Shown: positions 46,530 to 55,090 of the stretch, piece by piece | Position numbering within the stretch: position 1 is the stretch's first letter | Layout: every line of letters begins with the position of its first letter | Assembly (NCBI RefSeq): GCF_900115615.1 | Contig: NZ_FOXB01000003.1 | Span: 1 to 64,000, forward strand | From: Hydrogenimonas thermophila | Lineage (GTDB): Bacteria; Campylobacterota; Campylobacteria; Campylobacterales; Hydrogenimonadaceae | DNA: 64,000 bases | Direction: 5' to 3' | The notes under the pieces: model-generated | Seen by the model: the letters and a program-made list of their open reading frames with translations, nothing else | Told to the model about the DNA's origin: nothing | The model's database searches: none | Translations under genes and position numbers: made by a program

Positions 46530-46579
46530 GGGTAGCAAAAAGGTAGCTTTTTAAAAATGGGTAGCAATAGGGTAGCAAA
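46530..46579 (+). repeat. Right arm-type integrase sites
   Basis: GGGTAGCAAA at 46530-46539 and AGGTAGC at 46541-46547 precede the full 21-base double GGGTAGCAA repeat at 46559-46579, which is identical to 37081-37101. It ends 68 bases before the right attachment repeat. Arm-site clusters flanking the core are typical for tyrosine integrases. Confidence 0.7.
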
Positions 46580-46647
46580 GCTATTTTATCTGTTTTCTTA
46601 AAAGGCTATGCAAAGTCCAGTATTTAGGGGTTTTTAGAGAGTTTATT

Positions 46648-46675
46648 AATGGTCGGAGTGGCGGGATTTGAACCC
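46648..46675. repeat. Right attachment repeat within tRNA-Pro 3' end
   Basis: Identical to 36925-36952. It contains the 3' part of the intact tRNA, so the element restored the tRNA when it integrated. Confidence 0.92.
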
Positions 46676-46727
46676 GCGACCTCTACCACCCCAAGGTAGC
46701 ACGCTAACCAGGCTGCGCCACACCCCG
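46650..46727 (-). tRNA. tRNA-Pro (anticodon GGG)
   Basis: The 78 bases on the minus strand fold into a cloverleaf: acceptor CGGGGTG with CACTCCG and discriminator A, D arm GCGC/GCGT, anticodon stem CTACC/GGTAG with loop TTGGGGT (anticodon GGG), T arm GCGGG/CCCGC with loop TTCAAAT, and an encoded CCA end. It reads CCC and CCU codons. The 3' part is also the integration site of the 9.75-kb element. Confidence 0.95.
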
Positions 46728-46757
46728 AAAGTTTAAGAGGAGCAATTATATCAAAAA

Positions 46758-47447
46758 TTATTCTAGTATATCTTCATAAAAATCGTAACAAGATATGAAG
46801 TATATACCATTTTGTTTTTTAATTCGTTTATCCCCTCTTTTATATGCTTTTTTGAAACGTTTTACTACCTGTTTTGCTTTATTGTAGTTGTACTGTTGTC
46901 TTTGAATCAAGTCTCCTAGAGGAATCCAGCACTCTTCAGTATCATGATCATTTTTTGTCTCTGTTTTAATTTCTGAATTGTCTTTTTTGATTGATTTTTC
47001 TGTTGATTCTTCTTCAGTTTCTATGTCAATAGTAGTTTCTGTTTCTGTCTGATGAGTAATTTGATAATTTGTCAAATAGATAGCACGCATTTCATGAAAT
47101 GCTTGTTTTAGTAAAGCAATCTCTTCTTGAAGAGTCTTTGTTATCTGTTTATTTGCCTCTTTAAGATCTTCTATTGAACTTTTGAGTACAGCTATCGTTT
47201 CATCTTTAGCTTTGATAATTTCTCTATACTCATCAATCAATGAAACATGCTCAATCTTCTCTTCTTCATTAACTGTTTTTTCTTTAGGCTCATCAATCTC
47301 TGATTCTATATTTGTAGCAACAATTACATAATAACGCCCATCAATCTTTCTAGCAGGCAGAGTACCTCTTTTAATCTTAGCATAGACACTTTGACGTGAA
47401 AGTCCATGCATTTGAGCATATTCAGAAGGTTTGATAAGTTGTTGCAT
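46758..47447 (-). CDS. HTH DNA-binding protein with coiled coil
   Basis: The 229-residue protein begins with a MerR/Excisionase-type helix-turn-helix (LIKPSEYAQMHGLSRQSVYAKIKRGTLPARKIDGRYYVI). A coiled coil (about 70-115), an acidic Thr/Glu-rich linker, and a C-terminal basic helical domain (QYNYNKAKQVVKRFKKAYKRGDKRIKKQNGIYFIS) follow. The layout recalls DUF3972-type proteins found near pcm in Campylobacterota; this is from memory. It may be a nucleoid or regulatory protein. It lies just outside the integrated element. Confidence 0.65.
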   Translation of the reverse strand: MQQLIKPSEYAQMHGLSRQSVYAKIKRGTLPARKIDGRYYVIVATNIESEIDEPKEKTVNEEEKIEHVSLIDEYREIIKAKDETIAVLKSSIEDLKEANKQITKTLQEEIALLKQAFHEMRAIYLTNYQITHQTETETTIDIETEEESTEKSIKKDNSEIKTETKNDHDTEECWIPLGDLIQRQQYNYNKAKQVVKRFKKAYKRGDKRIKKQNGIYFISCYDFYEDILE

Positions 47448-47508
47448 ATATTAACCCTGTTATTGACTATTTATCTCCATTATACCAAAAAGTGTCAACT
47501 AATTATGT

Positions 47509-48144
47509 CTATTCAATACCATTTTTTACAGGTACAAAAAGGCAGCTCTCTTTAGGAATCTCTGTAATATCTGTACCTTTTTTTATAAATTGGGTAATTA
47601 TCTGCTCATTCCCTTTTTCAATTGGTGCAACAAGAATTCCTCCATCTGCAAGTTGACTAAAAATTGTATCAGGAATTTTCTTTGTTGAAGCAGAAAAAAG
47701 TATTCTGTCAAATGGAGCATACTGTCTCCATCCACGTTGACCATCATCTAAGCGTGTATGAATATTGTCAATCTCTAAAGCTTTGAAACGCTCTTTAGCC
47801 TCTTTTAAAAGGGCTTCTATACGTTCTATTGTAAATACACGTCTAAACAGTTTACTGAGTATTGCAGCCTGATAACCACTACCACAACCAATTTCCAATA
47901 CGTTGTCAGCTCCTTCAGGTTCCAAGTAGACTGTCATTTTAGCTACAGTAATTGGAGAGCTTATCCATTGATTGGCTTTAATAGGAAGTGCATCAAGTTT
48001 GTAAGCCCAATGTCTGAAACCTTGTGGGACAAATATTTCACGTTCTATAGATGAAAAAGCTTTATATATGCCAAGTGTTAGATCAACTTCAGTAGCAATT
48101 TCATCAGCAAAACGCTGAAGCTTGATCTGTTTTGCTTTATCCAT
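47509..48144 (-). CDS. pcm: Protein-L-isoaspartate O-methyltransferase
   Basis: Pcm methylates damaged isoaspartyl residues using SAM to begin their repair. The 211-residue protein has the family substrate loop NQWISSPITVAKMTVYLEP, SAM motif I VLEIGCGSGYQAAIL (about 82-96), FTIERIEAL as the acidic site, and RLDDGQRGW followed by APFDRILFSAS. It overlaps the nitrilase-family gene by eight bases, and the pcm-nitrilase-nrdB association is seen in other Campylobacterota. Confidence 0.95.
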   Translation of the reverse strand: MDKAKQIKLQRFADEIATEVDLTLGIYKAFSSIEREIFVPQGFRHWAYKLDALPIKANQWISSPITVAKMTVYLEPEGADNVLEIGCGSGYQAAILSKLFRRVFTIERIEALLKEAKERFKALEIDNIHTRLDDGQRGWRQYAPFDRILFSASTKKIPDTIFSQLADGGILVAPIEKGNEQIITQFIKKGTDITEIPKESCLFVPVKNGIE

Positions 48145-48880
48145 GAAAAATATCCATATCTATATATCGTCGTATACGTTTAATCTCTCTTGGATCGAAT
48201 GTGCCTTCTATAATTTCCGTATAATCATCGCTAATTGCTTTGCCATTAGGATCAATAATAGCGCTACTTCTAGCCATATCCTGATTTGCACTGTCAGCAG
48301 CAATTACATAGCATTGGTTTGTTATAGCAAGTGCTCTTGTCAAAATTTCATAGTGCTGTTTACGTGGTTTACCCCAAAGAGATGGATTAAGAATGATATC
48401 GGCACCACGCAATTTAAGCCAAAGTTCTGTAAATCTAAGTTCAAAACAGACAATGATCCCAATTTTAATGCCATCAATCTCGAAAATTTTAATCTCTTCT
48501 TCATTACCTGCTTTAAAGTGATGGTGTTCATTGCCAAGAGGAAATAGTTTGACTTTATGCTGTGTATGAACAATTTCGCCATTATATATTACATCTGTGC
48601 GATTGACAAAGTCTTCACCATCTTTGGAAATTGTTGTCAATGTTATGATTTTGTCATCACTAATCTTTTTTATCTGCTCACGCGCATAAAGACTGGCTTC
48701 ATGCGCTTCATTCATTCTATCGTAAGCGAAACCTGTAAGACATACTTCAGGTGTTACGATTATTGAGTGTTTGGGAAGATTGGCAATAGTCTCTAAAAGA
48801 TGAGCAATATTTTCATCAAAGTTTTCACTGGTTGCCATTTGAATGGCAAAGGTTTTCCATTTTGTATTAGAAGTCATCAA
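48137..48880 (-). CDS. Carbon-nitrogen hydrolase (nitrilase superfamily)
   Basis: The 247-residue protein has the complete Glu-Lys-Cys triad: Glu in VTPEVCLTGF (about 44), Lys in HKVKLFPLG, and Cys in IIVCFELRFTELW. NPSLWGKPRKQHYEILTRALAITNQCYVIAADS is the usual C-terminal block. It is a cytoplasmic amidase of the omega-amidase/deaminated-glutathione-amidase type; the substrate cannot be fixed. It overlaps nrdB by 14 bases and pcm by eight. Confidence 0.88.
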   Translation of the reverse strand: MMTSNTKWKTFAIQMATSENFDENIAHLLETIANLPKHSIIVTPEVCLTGFAYDRMNEAHEASLYAREQIKKISDDKIITLTTISKDGEDFVNRTDVIYNGEIVHTQHKVKLFPLGNEHHHFKAGNEEEIKIFEIDGIKIGIIVCFELRFTELWLKLRGADIILNPSLWGKPRKQHYEILTRALAITNQCYVIAADSANQDMARSSAIIDPNGKAISDDYTEIIEGTFDPREIKRIRRYIDMDIFHG

Positions 48881-49889
48881 AGCTTATACTTCCTTTCGAA
48901 TAGTTTGTAACATTGCCTTCAAAGAAGTTGGTTTTTTGATCATTAAAAGTTGAAAAGCTGTCAACCCATTTTATAGGATTTTGCGCTCCAAACATAGGTT
49001 CTAAACCAATTGCTTTGAGTCTTTTGTCTGTCAAGTACTGTACATACTGATCAATGATTTGTTGATTAAGACCTAAAATCTGATCTTCAGTTACATACCA
49101 TCCCCAGTTACGCTCAAGCTCATATGCTTGTCTGTACATCTCTCTTATATTTTTGACAATGCGCTCATTGAAAAGATGAGGATACTCTTTTTTAATCTCT
49201 TTAATAATATTGCTGTAAAGTGTTAAATGTGTTACTTCATCTCGTTGAATAAAACGAATCATTTGTGCAGAGCCAAGCATTTTACCACTGCGAGCCAATG
49301 CATACATAGCAGAGAAACCACTGTAGAAGTAGATGCCTTCTAAACATTGATTTGCAACCAGCATATAGAGTTTTGCTTCATCATCATCTTGTGCTTTTTC
49401 ACCAAACTTTTCGTAAACATCTCCAATGAAAGAGTTTTTTCTTAGTAGTTCAGTATCACTCTTCCACATATCGTAAATTTCATCTGTATTAATAGAAATA
49501 CTGTCAACCATAACAGCATAGCTTTGTGAATGCAAAGCCTCTTCAAATGCTTGACGTACAAGACACATATTTACTTCTGGTGCAGTAATCCATGTATTGA
49601 CATTATCAACTGTGTTGTTTGTTTGTATAGAGTCCATAAAGATTAATTGGGCTAAGACTTTGTCATACATTCGTCGCTCTGCTGGTAATAAATGCTTGTA
49701 ATCTCTTGCATCTTCTGTCAAGTCAACTTCTTTTGGGAACCAGGTATTTGCCATCATAACTTCCCACAGATTATAAGCCCACGGATAAGCACAACGATTA
49801 AGGTTGATAATACCAGCTGTACAGCCATTGATGATAGAGGTAGTTGAACGTGTAGTGTCACATTCTGTGCTGTAGAGTTTCTTTTTCAT
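48867..49889 (-). CDS. nrdB: Ribonucleotide reductase class I, beta subunit
   Basis: NrdB houses the diiron-tyrosyl radical cofactor for deoxyribonucleotide synthesis. Metal ligands appear in IFMDSIQ (Asp), QAFEEALHSQSYA (Glu and His), CLEGIYFYSGF (Glu) and RDEVTHL (Glu, His). Tyr in HSQSY is at the spacing of the radical tyrosine. The C-terminal tail KGSISFDDF binds the alpha subunit. The length is 340 residues. It is separated from nrdA by a terminator, so it likely has its own promoter in the 138-base gap. Confidence 0.95.
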   Translation of the reverse strand: MKKKLYSTECDTTRSTTSIINGCTAGIINLNRCAYPWAYNLWEVMMANTWFPKEVDLTEDARDYKHLLPAERRMYDKVLAQLIFMDSIQTNNTVDNVNTWITAPEVNMCLVRQAFEEALHSQSYAVMVDSISINTDEIYDMWKSDTELLRKNSFIGDVYEKFGEKAQDDDEAKLYMLVANQCLEGIYFYSGFSAMYALARSGKMLGSAQMIRFIQRDEVTHLTLYSNIIKEIKKEYPHLFNERIVKNIREMYRQAYELERNWGWYVTEDQILGLNQQIIDQYVQYLTDKRLKAIGLEPMFGAQNPIKWVDSFSTFNDQKTNFFEGNVTNYSKGSISFDDF

Positions 49890-49993
49890 TGTTTTGTATT
49901 ACCTCTTTGATAAAAAAGTTTTTTAATTAGGGTTGATTTTAACCTATAATTGTTTAATGAAAGGTGAAGCAATAATGTGGTTTTTTTAAATAA

Positions 49994-50019
49994 AAGAAGG
50001 GTATCTATTTACCCTTCTT
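49994..50019 (-). terminator. Rho-independent terminator of nrdA
   Basis: A ten-base stem (AAGAAGGGTA 49994-50003 with TACCCTTCTT 50010-50019) lies nine bases after the nrdA stop. On the minus strand it is followed by TTATTTAAAAAA, with the T-run beginning in the stem. It separates nrdA from nrdB. Confidence 0.75.
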
Positions 50020-50027
50020 GTTAACTC

Positions 50028-52406
50028 TTATTGACAACCTAAACACTCCATACTGCGGTCTGCGACATCTTCTACCATCTCAGGAGACTGACTTCTTAGA
50101 TAATAAGTAGATTTAATACCAAGTTTCCAAGCTTCTGTATATATTTCGTGTAAATATCGTCCACTAGCTTTGTCAAGTGACATAAAGATATTTAAACTCT
50201 GTCCCTGATCTATCCATTTTTGGCGTACAGCAGCAGCTCGTACAAGAATTTTTTGGTCTAGTTCGTACGCTGGTGTATAGTATTCCCATGTATCAGGACT
50301 TAAATTTGGTACAACAACAGGAATAAGCCCACTTAGGTTCTCTTCAAACCATTTTCTTTTGTAAACTGGCTCTATTGTTTGGGTAGTACCGACTAATATT
50401 GAGATGGAACTTGTTGGAGCAATAGCCATTAAGTAACCATTTCTCATACCATCTTCTTTGACTTTTTTGCGTAATGCATCCCAGTCATATATATAACCAA
50501 AGAGACCGCCACGGTCAGTCAATTTTTTGGCTTGTTCATTAGCATTGTCAATAGGAAGAATTCCCCTGCTCCACTTAGAGCCTTCATAATCAGGATATTT
50601 CCCTTTTTCTATAGCCAGGTTAGATGATGCTTTTATAGCATTGTAGCTGATCATCTCCATTACTTCATCTATTAGGTTAAGATGTTCACTGCTGCCCCAT
50701 TTAACCTGTTTCTCTGCTATCATTTGAGCTTCACCCATTACACCCAAACCAATTGCTCTTGAACGCTCATTGGTTTTCTTAACCTTTTCTAGAGGGTAGA
50801 AGTTTAAGTCTATAACATTGTCAAGCATTCTAATAGCAATAGGAATAACCCGCTCTATATCCTCTTTGGTGTTAATTTTAGAAAGGTTCACACTTGCAAG
50901 GTTACATACAGCAGTTTTACCAGCTTCTCCAACTTTCTCTACAATGTAAATATCTTTTCCGTCTATAGAGTCAAGAGCTGTAATCTTTTTAGCTTTTTTT
51001 GTTATACCGCTATCAACAGTTACATCATCCTCTTCATCAAAGTAAGCAACACTGCCATCAGTAAATTTTACTTGTACTTTGTAGTAGTTTGGATCTGTAT
51101 TTTGGAAAATTTCCGTACACAGATTAGAGCTTCTGATGATTCCACAATGATCATTAGGATTGACTCTGTTTGCAGTATCTTTAAAGCATAGGAAAGGGTT
51201 TCCTGTCTCAAAATAGCTCATTAATATCTTTTTCCAAAGCTCTTTTGCCTTGACATGCTCTTTTAATATATTTGGATCATTTTCATATTCGATATATCTT
51301 TTTTCAAACTCTTCACCGTAAAGGTTTGTCAAGTCACTTGTTTCAAATGGGTCAAACAGTGTCCATACACCATCTTCTAAAACTCTTTTCATAAACAAGT
51401 CATTGATCCAAATTGCAGGGAAAAGGTCATGAGCACGGCGACGCTCTTCACCAGAGTTTTTCTTTAAATCAATAAAATCCCAAATGTCAATATGCCATGG
51501 TTCTATGTAGACAGCAATTGCACCTTTTCGTGTTCCAAGCTGATCAACAGCAATGGCAATGTCATTTGTAATTTTCAAGAAAGGTACAATACCTCCAGCA
51601 GCATTTTTATGACCGTCAATGTAGCTTCCCATTCCACGGACTTTGCTCCAGTCCCAGCCAATACCTCCACCATATTTGCTTAACAGTGCCATCTCTTTGT
51701 AGGCATCAAAAATTCCTTCAATTTTGTCAGGAGTGCTTCCTATGTAACATGAGGAGAGTTGATGTCTTGGTGTTCTGGCATTTGAGAGAGTTGGTGTTGC
51801 AACCATGACTTCAAATTTGCTAATTACATCATAGAACTTTTTTGCCCACTCTTGACAGTTTAGTTCATTTTGTGCAAGAAACATTGCCACACCCATAAAG
51901 AGGTGTTGCGGTAATTCAATAGGATTATTGTTTCTGTCTTTTAGAAGATATCTGTCATAAAGAGTGCGAATTCCAAGATATGTAAATTGTAAATCTCGCT
52001 CAGGTTTAATATAGTCATTCAAATCATCAAGATCATACTTCTCTTTAAGACCTTGTACAATACGCCCTTCTGCTTCACCTTTTTCAAAGTATTCTCTTAA
52101 ATGTGTATAACCGGTGAATCCGTTAACTTTATGATATAGATCATAAAGAAAAAGACGAGCTGCTACGTAAGTCCAGTTTGGTCTGTCTATGTCGATTTTG
52201 TCAACGGCAGTCTTGATCAGTGTCTCTTGTATCTCTTCAGTTGTTATGCGATCTCTAAATTGAATTTTAGCATCAACTTCAAGTTCACTTTGGCTTACAC
52301 CGTCTAATCCTTTGACAGCTGCCGATGTATATTTTTGAATTTTTGTAATGTCAAGCGGTTCGGCTCTTCCATTTCGCTTAATTACTGTCAACACTCCCAA
52401 TGACAT
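50028..52406 (-). CDS. nrdA: Ribonucleotide reductase class I, alpha subunit
   Basis: The 792-residue catalytic subunit starts with an ATP-cone regulatory domain (TVIKRNGRAEPLDITKIQKYTSAAVKGL, about 5-95). The barrel has ATPTLSNARTPRHQLSSCYIG (first redox Cys), SSNLCTEIF (thiyl radical Cys and Glu) and CNLASVNLSKI (second redox Cys). The C-terminus ECLGCQ is the re-reducing Cys pair. Regulation by ATP/dATP is expected from the cone. It follows purB on the same strand, as in Campylobacter. Confidence 0.97.
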   Translation of the reverse strand: MSLGVLTVIKRNGRAEPLDITKIQKYTSAAVKGLDGVSQSELEVDAKIQFRDRITTEEIQETLIKTAVDKIDIDRPNWTYVAARLFLYDLYHKVNGFTGYTHLREYFEKGEAEGRIVQGLKEKYDLDDLNDYIKPERDLQFTYLGIRTLYDRYLLKDRNNNPIELPQHLFMGVAMFLAQNELNCQEWAKKFYDVISKFEVMVATPTLSNARTPRHQLSSCYIGSTPDKIEGIFDAYKEMALLSKYGGGIGWDWSKVRGMGSYIDGHKNAAGGIVPFLKITNDIAIAVDQLGTRKGAIAVYIEPWHIDIWDFIDLKKNSGEERRRAHDLFPAIWINDLFMKRVLEDGVWTLFDPFETSDLTNLYGEEFEKRYIEYENDPNILKEHVKAKELWKKILMSYFETGNPFLCFKDTANRVNPNDHCGIIRSSNLCTEIFQNTDPNYYKVQVKFTDGSVAYFDEEDDVTVDSGITKKAKKITALDSIDGKDIYIVEKVGEAGKTAVCNLASVNLSKINTKEDIERVIPIAIRMLDNVIDLNFYPLEKVKKTNERSRAIGLGVMGEAQMIAEKQVKWGSSEHLNLIDEVMEMISYNAIKASSNLAIEKGKYPDYEGSKWSRGILPIDNANEQAKKLTDRGGLFGYIYDWDALRKKVKEDGMRNGYLMAIAPTSSISILVGTTQTIEPVYKRKWFEENLSGLIPVVVPNLSPDTWEYYTPAYELDQKILVRAAAVRQKWIDQGQSLNIFMSLDKASGRYLHEIYTEAWKLGIKSTYYLRSQSPEMVEDVADRSMECLGCQ

Positions 52407-52462
52407 ACTCTCTCCCTATTTATCAAATATTAGTGCCAAAGAAGAAAATTATTTTTGGCAGT

Positions 52463-52491
52463 GCCAATACTAAATCAGATTTAGTATTGGC
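52463..52491 (-). terminator. Long hairpin after purB
   Basis: A 13-base perfect stem (52463-52475 with 52479-52491, arm GCCAATACTAAAT) has a three-base loop. A second, weaker GCCAAA/TTTGGC dyad lies at 52434-52460. The T-tail on the minus strand is poor, so the hairpin may act as a transcript stabiliser or a partial terminator between purB and nrdA. Confidence 0.5.
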
Positions 52492-52517
52492 CTAGTGTTT
52501 TGTTTTTGATTCTAAAA

Positions 52518-53846
52518 TTATGCAAAAACTCTTTCAAAAATTCTGTCAACATTTTTAGTATAGTATCCATAATCAAAACATTCACGAATCTCTTCTTCAC
52601 TTAGTTTGTTTCTAAGCTCTTCATCAGAAAGAAGATATTGCAAGTAAAGACTCTCACCTTTCTCATTTAAAGCAGGTTTTCCTTTTTGAAGATCTTCCCA
52701 AACTTTCATTGCATTACGCTGAACAATTTTGTAAGCATCTTCTCTAGTTACACCACGTTTTGGTAGTTCAAGAAGAACGCGTTGTGAGAAAACCAAACCA
52801 CCAGTTAGGTTTAGATTTTTCATCATGTTTTCCGGATAGACAACAAGTTTGTCAAGCAATCCGTTTAAACGCATCAACATAAAGTCTGCTGTAATGAAGC
52901 TGTCAGGCAAAATGAAACGTTCAACAGAACTGTGGCTAATGTCACGTTCATGCCAAAGAGCCACATTCTCCATAGCAGGTATGCAGTAGCTTCGAACCAT
53001 TCTTGCCAAACCTGTAATATTTTCACTAAGAACAGGGTTTCGTTTATGTGGCATTGCTGAACTTCCTTTTTGTCCTTTGTGGAAATACTCTTCGCATTCA
53101 TAAACTTCTGTTCTTTGAAAGTGTCTGATTGCCACTGCAATCTTTTCAACTGTAGATGCCATTAATGCAAGTGCACTCATCAATCTAGCATAACGATCAC
53201 GCTGTATGATTTGGTTAGAGACAGGTGCCGGTTTAAGTCCAAGCTCTTCACAAACATACTCTTCAAGTTCTATTGGAGCATGAGCAAAGTTACCCATAGC
53301 ACCACTTATTTTTCCTACATTGATTACTTCATATGTCTCTTCAAGGTTTTTTAGATGACGCTTCATCTCATCATACCAGATAGCAAGCACTAAACCAAAT
53401 GTAATAGGCTCACCATGAATACCATGACTTCGCCCTACCATTAGAGTAAGTTTGTGTTCCATTGCTCTTCGTTTGATTGTCTCCATGACAGTTTTTACAT
53501 CTTCAATGATGATTTTTAGACTGTCTCTCATTTGAAGAGCTACTGCTGTATCTATTGTGTCTGAGCTTGTCATTCCATAATGAACCCATCTACTCTCTTC
53601 ACCCAAACTTTCAGCAACAGAAGTTAAAAATGCAATGACATCATGTCTTGTCTCTTTTTCAATTTCATCAATTCTTTCAATATTAAATGATGCATTTTCT
53701 TCTATCTTCTTTGCATCTTCATCAGGAATCAAGCCAAGGCGGTTCCAAGCTTTTACTGCTGCAATCTCTACATCAAGCCATGCTTGATATTTAGCTTCCA
53801 TTGTCCATTTCGACTTCATCTCTTCTCTGGCATATCGTTCGACCAT
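52518..53846 (-). CDS. purB: Adenylosuccinate lyase
   Basis: PurB cleaves adenylosuccinate and SAICAR in purine synthesis. The 442 residues show EKETRHDVIAFLTSVAE, HYGMTSSDTIDTA, GRSHGIHGEPITFG (catalytic His region), and the superfamily signature GSSAMPHKRNP with its flexible catalytic Ser loop. The start MVERYAREEMKSKWTMEAKYQAWLDVE is standard. It is transcribed toward nrdA and diverges from the pseudouridine synthase gene. Confidence 0.97.
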   Translation of the reverse strand: MVERYAREEMKSKWTMEAKYQAWLDVEIAAVKAWNRLGLIPDEDAKKIEENASFNIERIDEIEKETRHDVIAFLTSVAESLGEESRWVHYGMTSSDTIDTAVALQMRDSLKIIIEDVKTVMETIKRRAMEHKLTLMVGRSHGIHGEPITFGLVLAIWYDEMKRHLKNLEETYEVINVGKISGAMGNFAHAPIELEEYVCEELGLKPAPVSNQIIQRDRYARLMSALALMASTVEKIAVAIRHFQRTEVYECEEYFHKGQKGSSAMPHKRNPVLSENITGLARMVRSYCIPAMENVALWHERDISHSSVERFILPDSFITADFMLMRLNGLLDKLVVYPENMMKNLNLTGGLVFSQRVLLELPKRGVTREDAYKIVQRNAMKVWEDLQKGKPALNEKGESLYLQYLLSDEELRNKLSEEEIRECFDYGYYTKNVDRIFERVFA

Positions 53847-54084
53847 GTTAATCCTTTTATTAGGGTAAAATTACTTTTGAACTTACGTATATATCGCATG
53901 TTCAGATTCGATTTTATTTTCAAATATAGGCAAAGTTGTCTAAAAACAGTCTAGTTTTTAGAAATACCGTAATGTTGATATCGAAGAATGTAACGACATA
54001 TGCGTAAGATCACTATTTTTTTAAGAGATATATTTTATAAAATAGTGCGTTAAAAAGAGGTAAAAAAATTATGGTATTAAAACT

Positions 54085-55020
54085 ATGGGATTTATAAAAA
54101 GATATTATTATGTAGAAGAGCCGATTCCTGCTTTCCTTTTTTTAATGAAGCAGTTAGGTGTGTCACAAGGTCAGTCACAAAGAATAATCACTACAGGCAG
54201 ACTTTTTGTAAATGGTAAAGTTTGGGAACGAAGTGGACATAAAATCCAAGGTCACGTAGAAGTAAAGATGTTTGTTCCTCAAAGTAAAGGAGTTGAACCT
54301 ATATTTACAACTCCTGACTTTGGTCTGTTTGATAAACCAAGTGGAGTACTTGTACATCCAAGAACCAGATTTACAAACTACTCTCTTTTAGATGATATTC
54401 GTCATGTTTATGGCAAAGATGCCAATGCAATACATCGTATTGATAAAGAGACAAGTGGTTTACTTTTAGTAAGTAGAAACAAAGAGTCTGAGCGAAGACT
54501 AAAACTTATGTTTGAAAGTCGAAATGTAAAAAAGAGCTATTTGGCATGGGTAAGAGGAAAAATAGATAAGCCTTTCAAAGTAAATGTACCACTAAAACGG
54601 AATGATGATTTTTCTACTATTAAGCTAAAAGTTCTTGTTGATCCAGATGGTAAAGATGCATTGACATATTTTGAACCTATTGAGTATGATGAAATTCATG
54701 ATGCAACTTTAATACAGGCTTTTCCACATACAGGAAGACAACATCAAATCAGAGTACACCTGTTTCACGTGAAACATCCGATAATTGGAGATCCAATCTA
54801 TGGAGTTCCTACAGAGATTGCTATTAAGTATCTGGACAAAGAGATTACAGAAGAAGAGAGATTGTACTACATGGGAGCCAAACGTTTACTGCTTCATGCT
54901 CAAACATTGACGTTTGACTACCAAGGAGTGTCATATAATTTTAATTCAAAATTCGACTTTGAAAGTTTAAAGAGCTTGATTGTAAAACCAAAAAACCGAT
55001 TTAGCTTTTGTTTGCCATAA
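54085..55020 (+). CDS. RluA-family pseudouridine synthase
   Basis: The 311-residue enzyme isomerises uridine to pseudouridine in rRNA or tRNA. The N-terminal S4-like domain (residues about 15-70, QSQRIITTGRLFVNGKVW) precedes the catalytic domain with FDKPSGVLVHP, the catalytic Asp in AIHRIDKETSGLLLV, and HTGRQHQIRVHLFHVKHPIIGDPIYG. The target position cannot be told. The divergent 238-base gap to purB contains a TATAAA box at 54036-54041 and a CTAAAAAC/GTTTTTAG hairpin at 53941-53962. Confidence 0.92.
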   Translation: MGFIKRYYYVEEPIPAFLFLMKQLGVSQGQSQRIITTGRLFVNGKVWERSGHKIQGHVEVKMFVPQSKGVEPIFTTPDFGLFDKPSGVLVHPRTRFTNYSLLDDIRHVYGKDANAIHRIDKETSGLLLVSRNKESERRLKLMFESRNVKKSYLAWVRGKIDKPFKVNVPLKRNDDFSTIKLKVLVDPDGKDALTYFEPIEYDEIHDATLIQAFPHTGRQHQIRVHLFHVKHPIIGDPIYGVPTEIAIKYLDKEITEEERLYYMGAKRLLLHAQTLTFDYQGVSYNFNSKFDFESLKSLIVKPKNRFSFCLP

Positions 55021-55090
55021 TAAAACCGCCTACGCCGGCGATTACAACTAGTACTAGAAAAAGTACCATTCCGTAATCTAAATAACTCAT
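55001..55090 (-). CDS. Small membrane protein (29 residues) coupled to rlmN
   Basis: The frame reads [20 protein letters not shown], then GGFIMANKS, stop. It is one hydrophobic helix (about residues 7-24) with a glycine-rich end. Its ATG overlaps the rlmN stop (ATGA), and AAAGGAAG stands seven bases upstream inside rlmN, so translation is probably coupled. Its 3' end overlaps the convergent pseudouridine synthase gene by 20 bases. I recall a small hydrophobic protein annotated next to rlmN in Campylobacter jejuni, which supports it being real. Confidence 0.72.
   Translation of the reverse strand: MSYLDYGMVLFLVLVVIAGVGGFIMANKS

Larger units (their letters stand above)
36925..46675. mobile_element. 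Integrated element in tRNA-Pro(GGG), satellite-like, about 9.75 kb
   Basis: A 28-base perfect direct repeat (36925-36952 and 46648-46675) bounds the element; the right copy is the 3' end of an intact tRNA-Pro gene. Inside are a tyrosine integrase next to the left end, 21-bp repeats near both ends, an AlpA-like regulator, a replication module, an SF2 helicase with a VRR-NUC nuclease, a Mor-like activator and a repressor-controlled early operon. There are no recognisable capsid, tail, portal, terminase, relaxase or conjugation genes. The size and plan suggest a phage satellite or a small integrative element that excises and replicates. Confidence 0.88.

Noticed and set aside
36925-46675. Complete prophage
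   Set aside because: No capsid, portal, tail, lysis or terminase genes are recognisable and the total size is under 10 kb.
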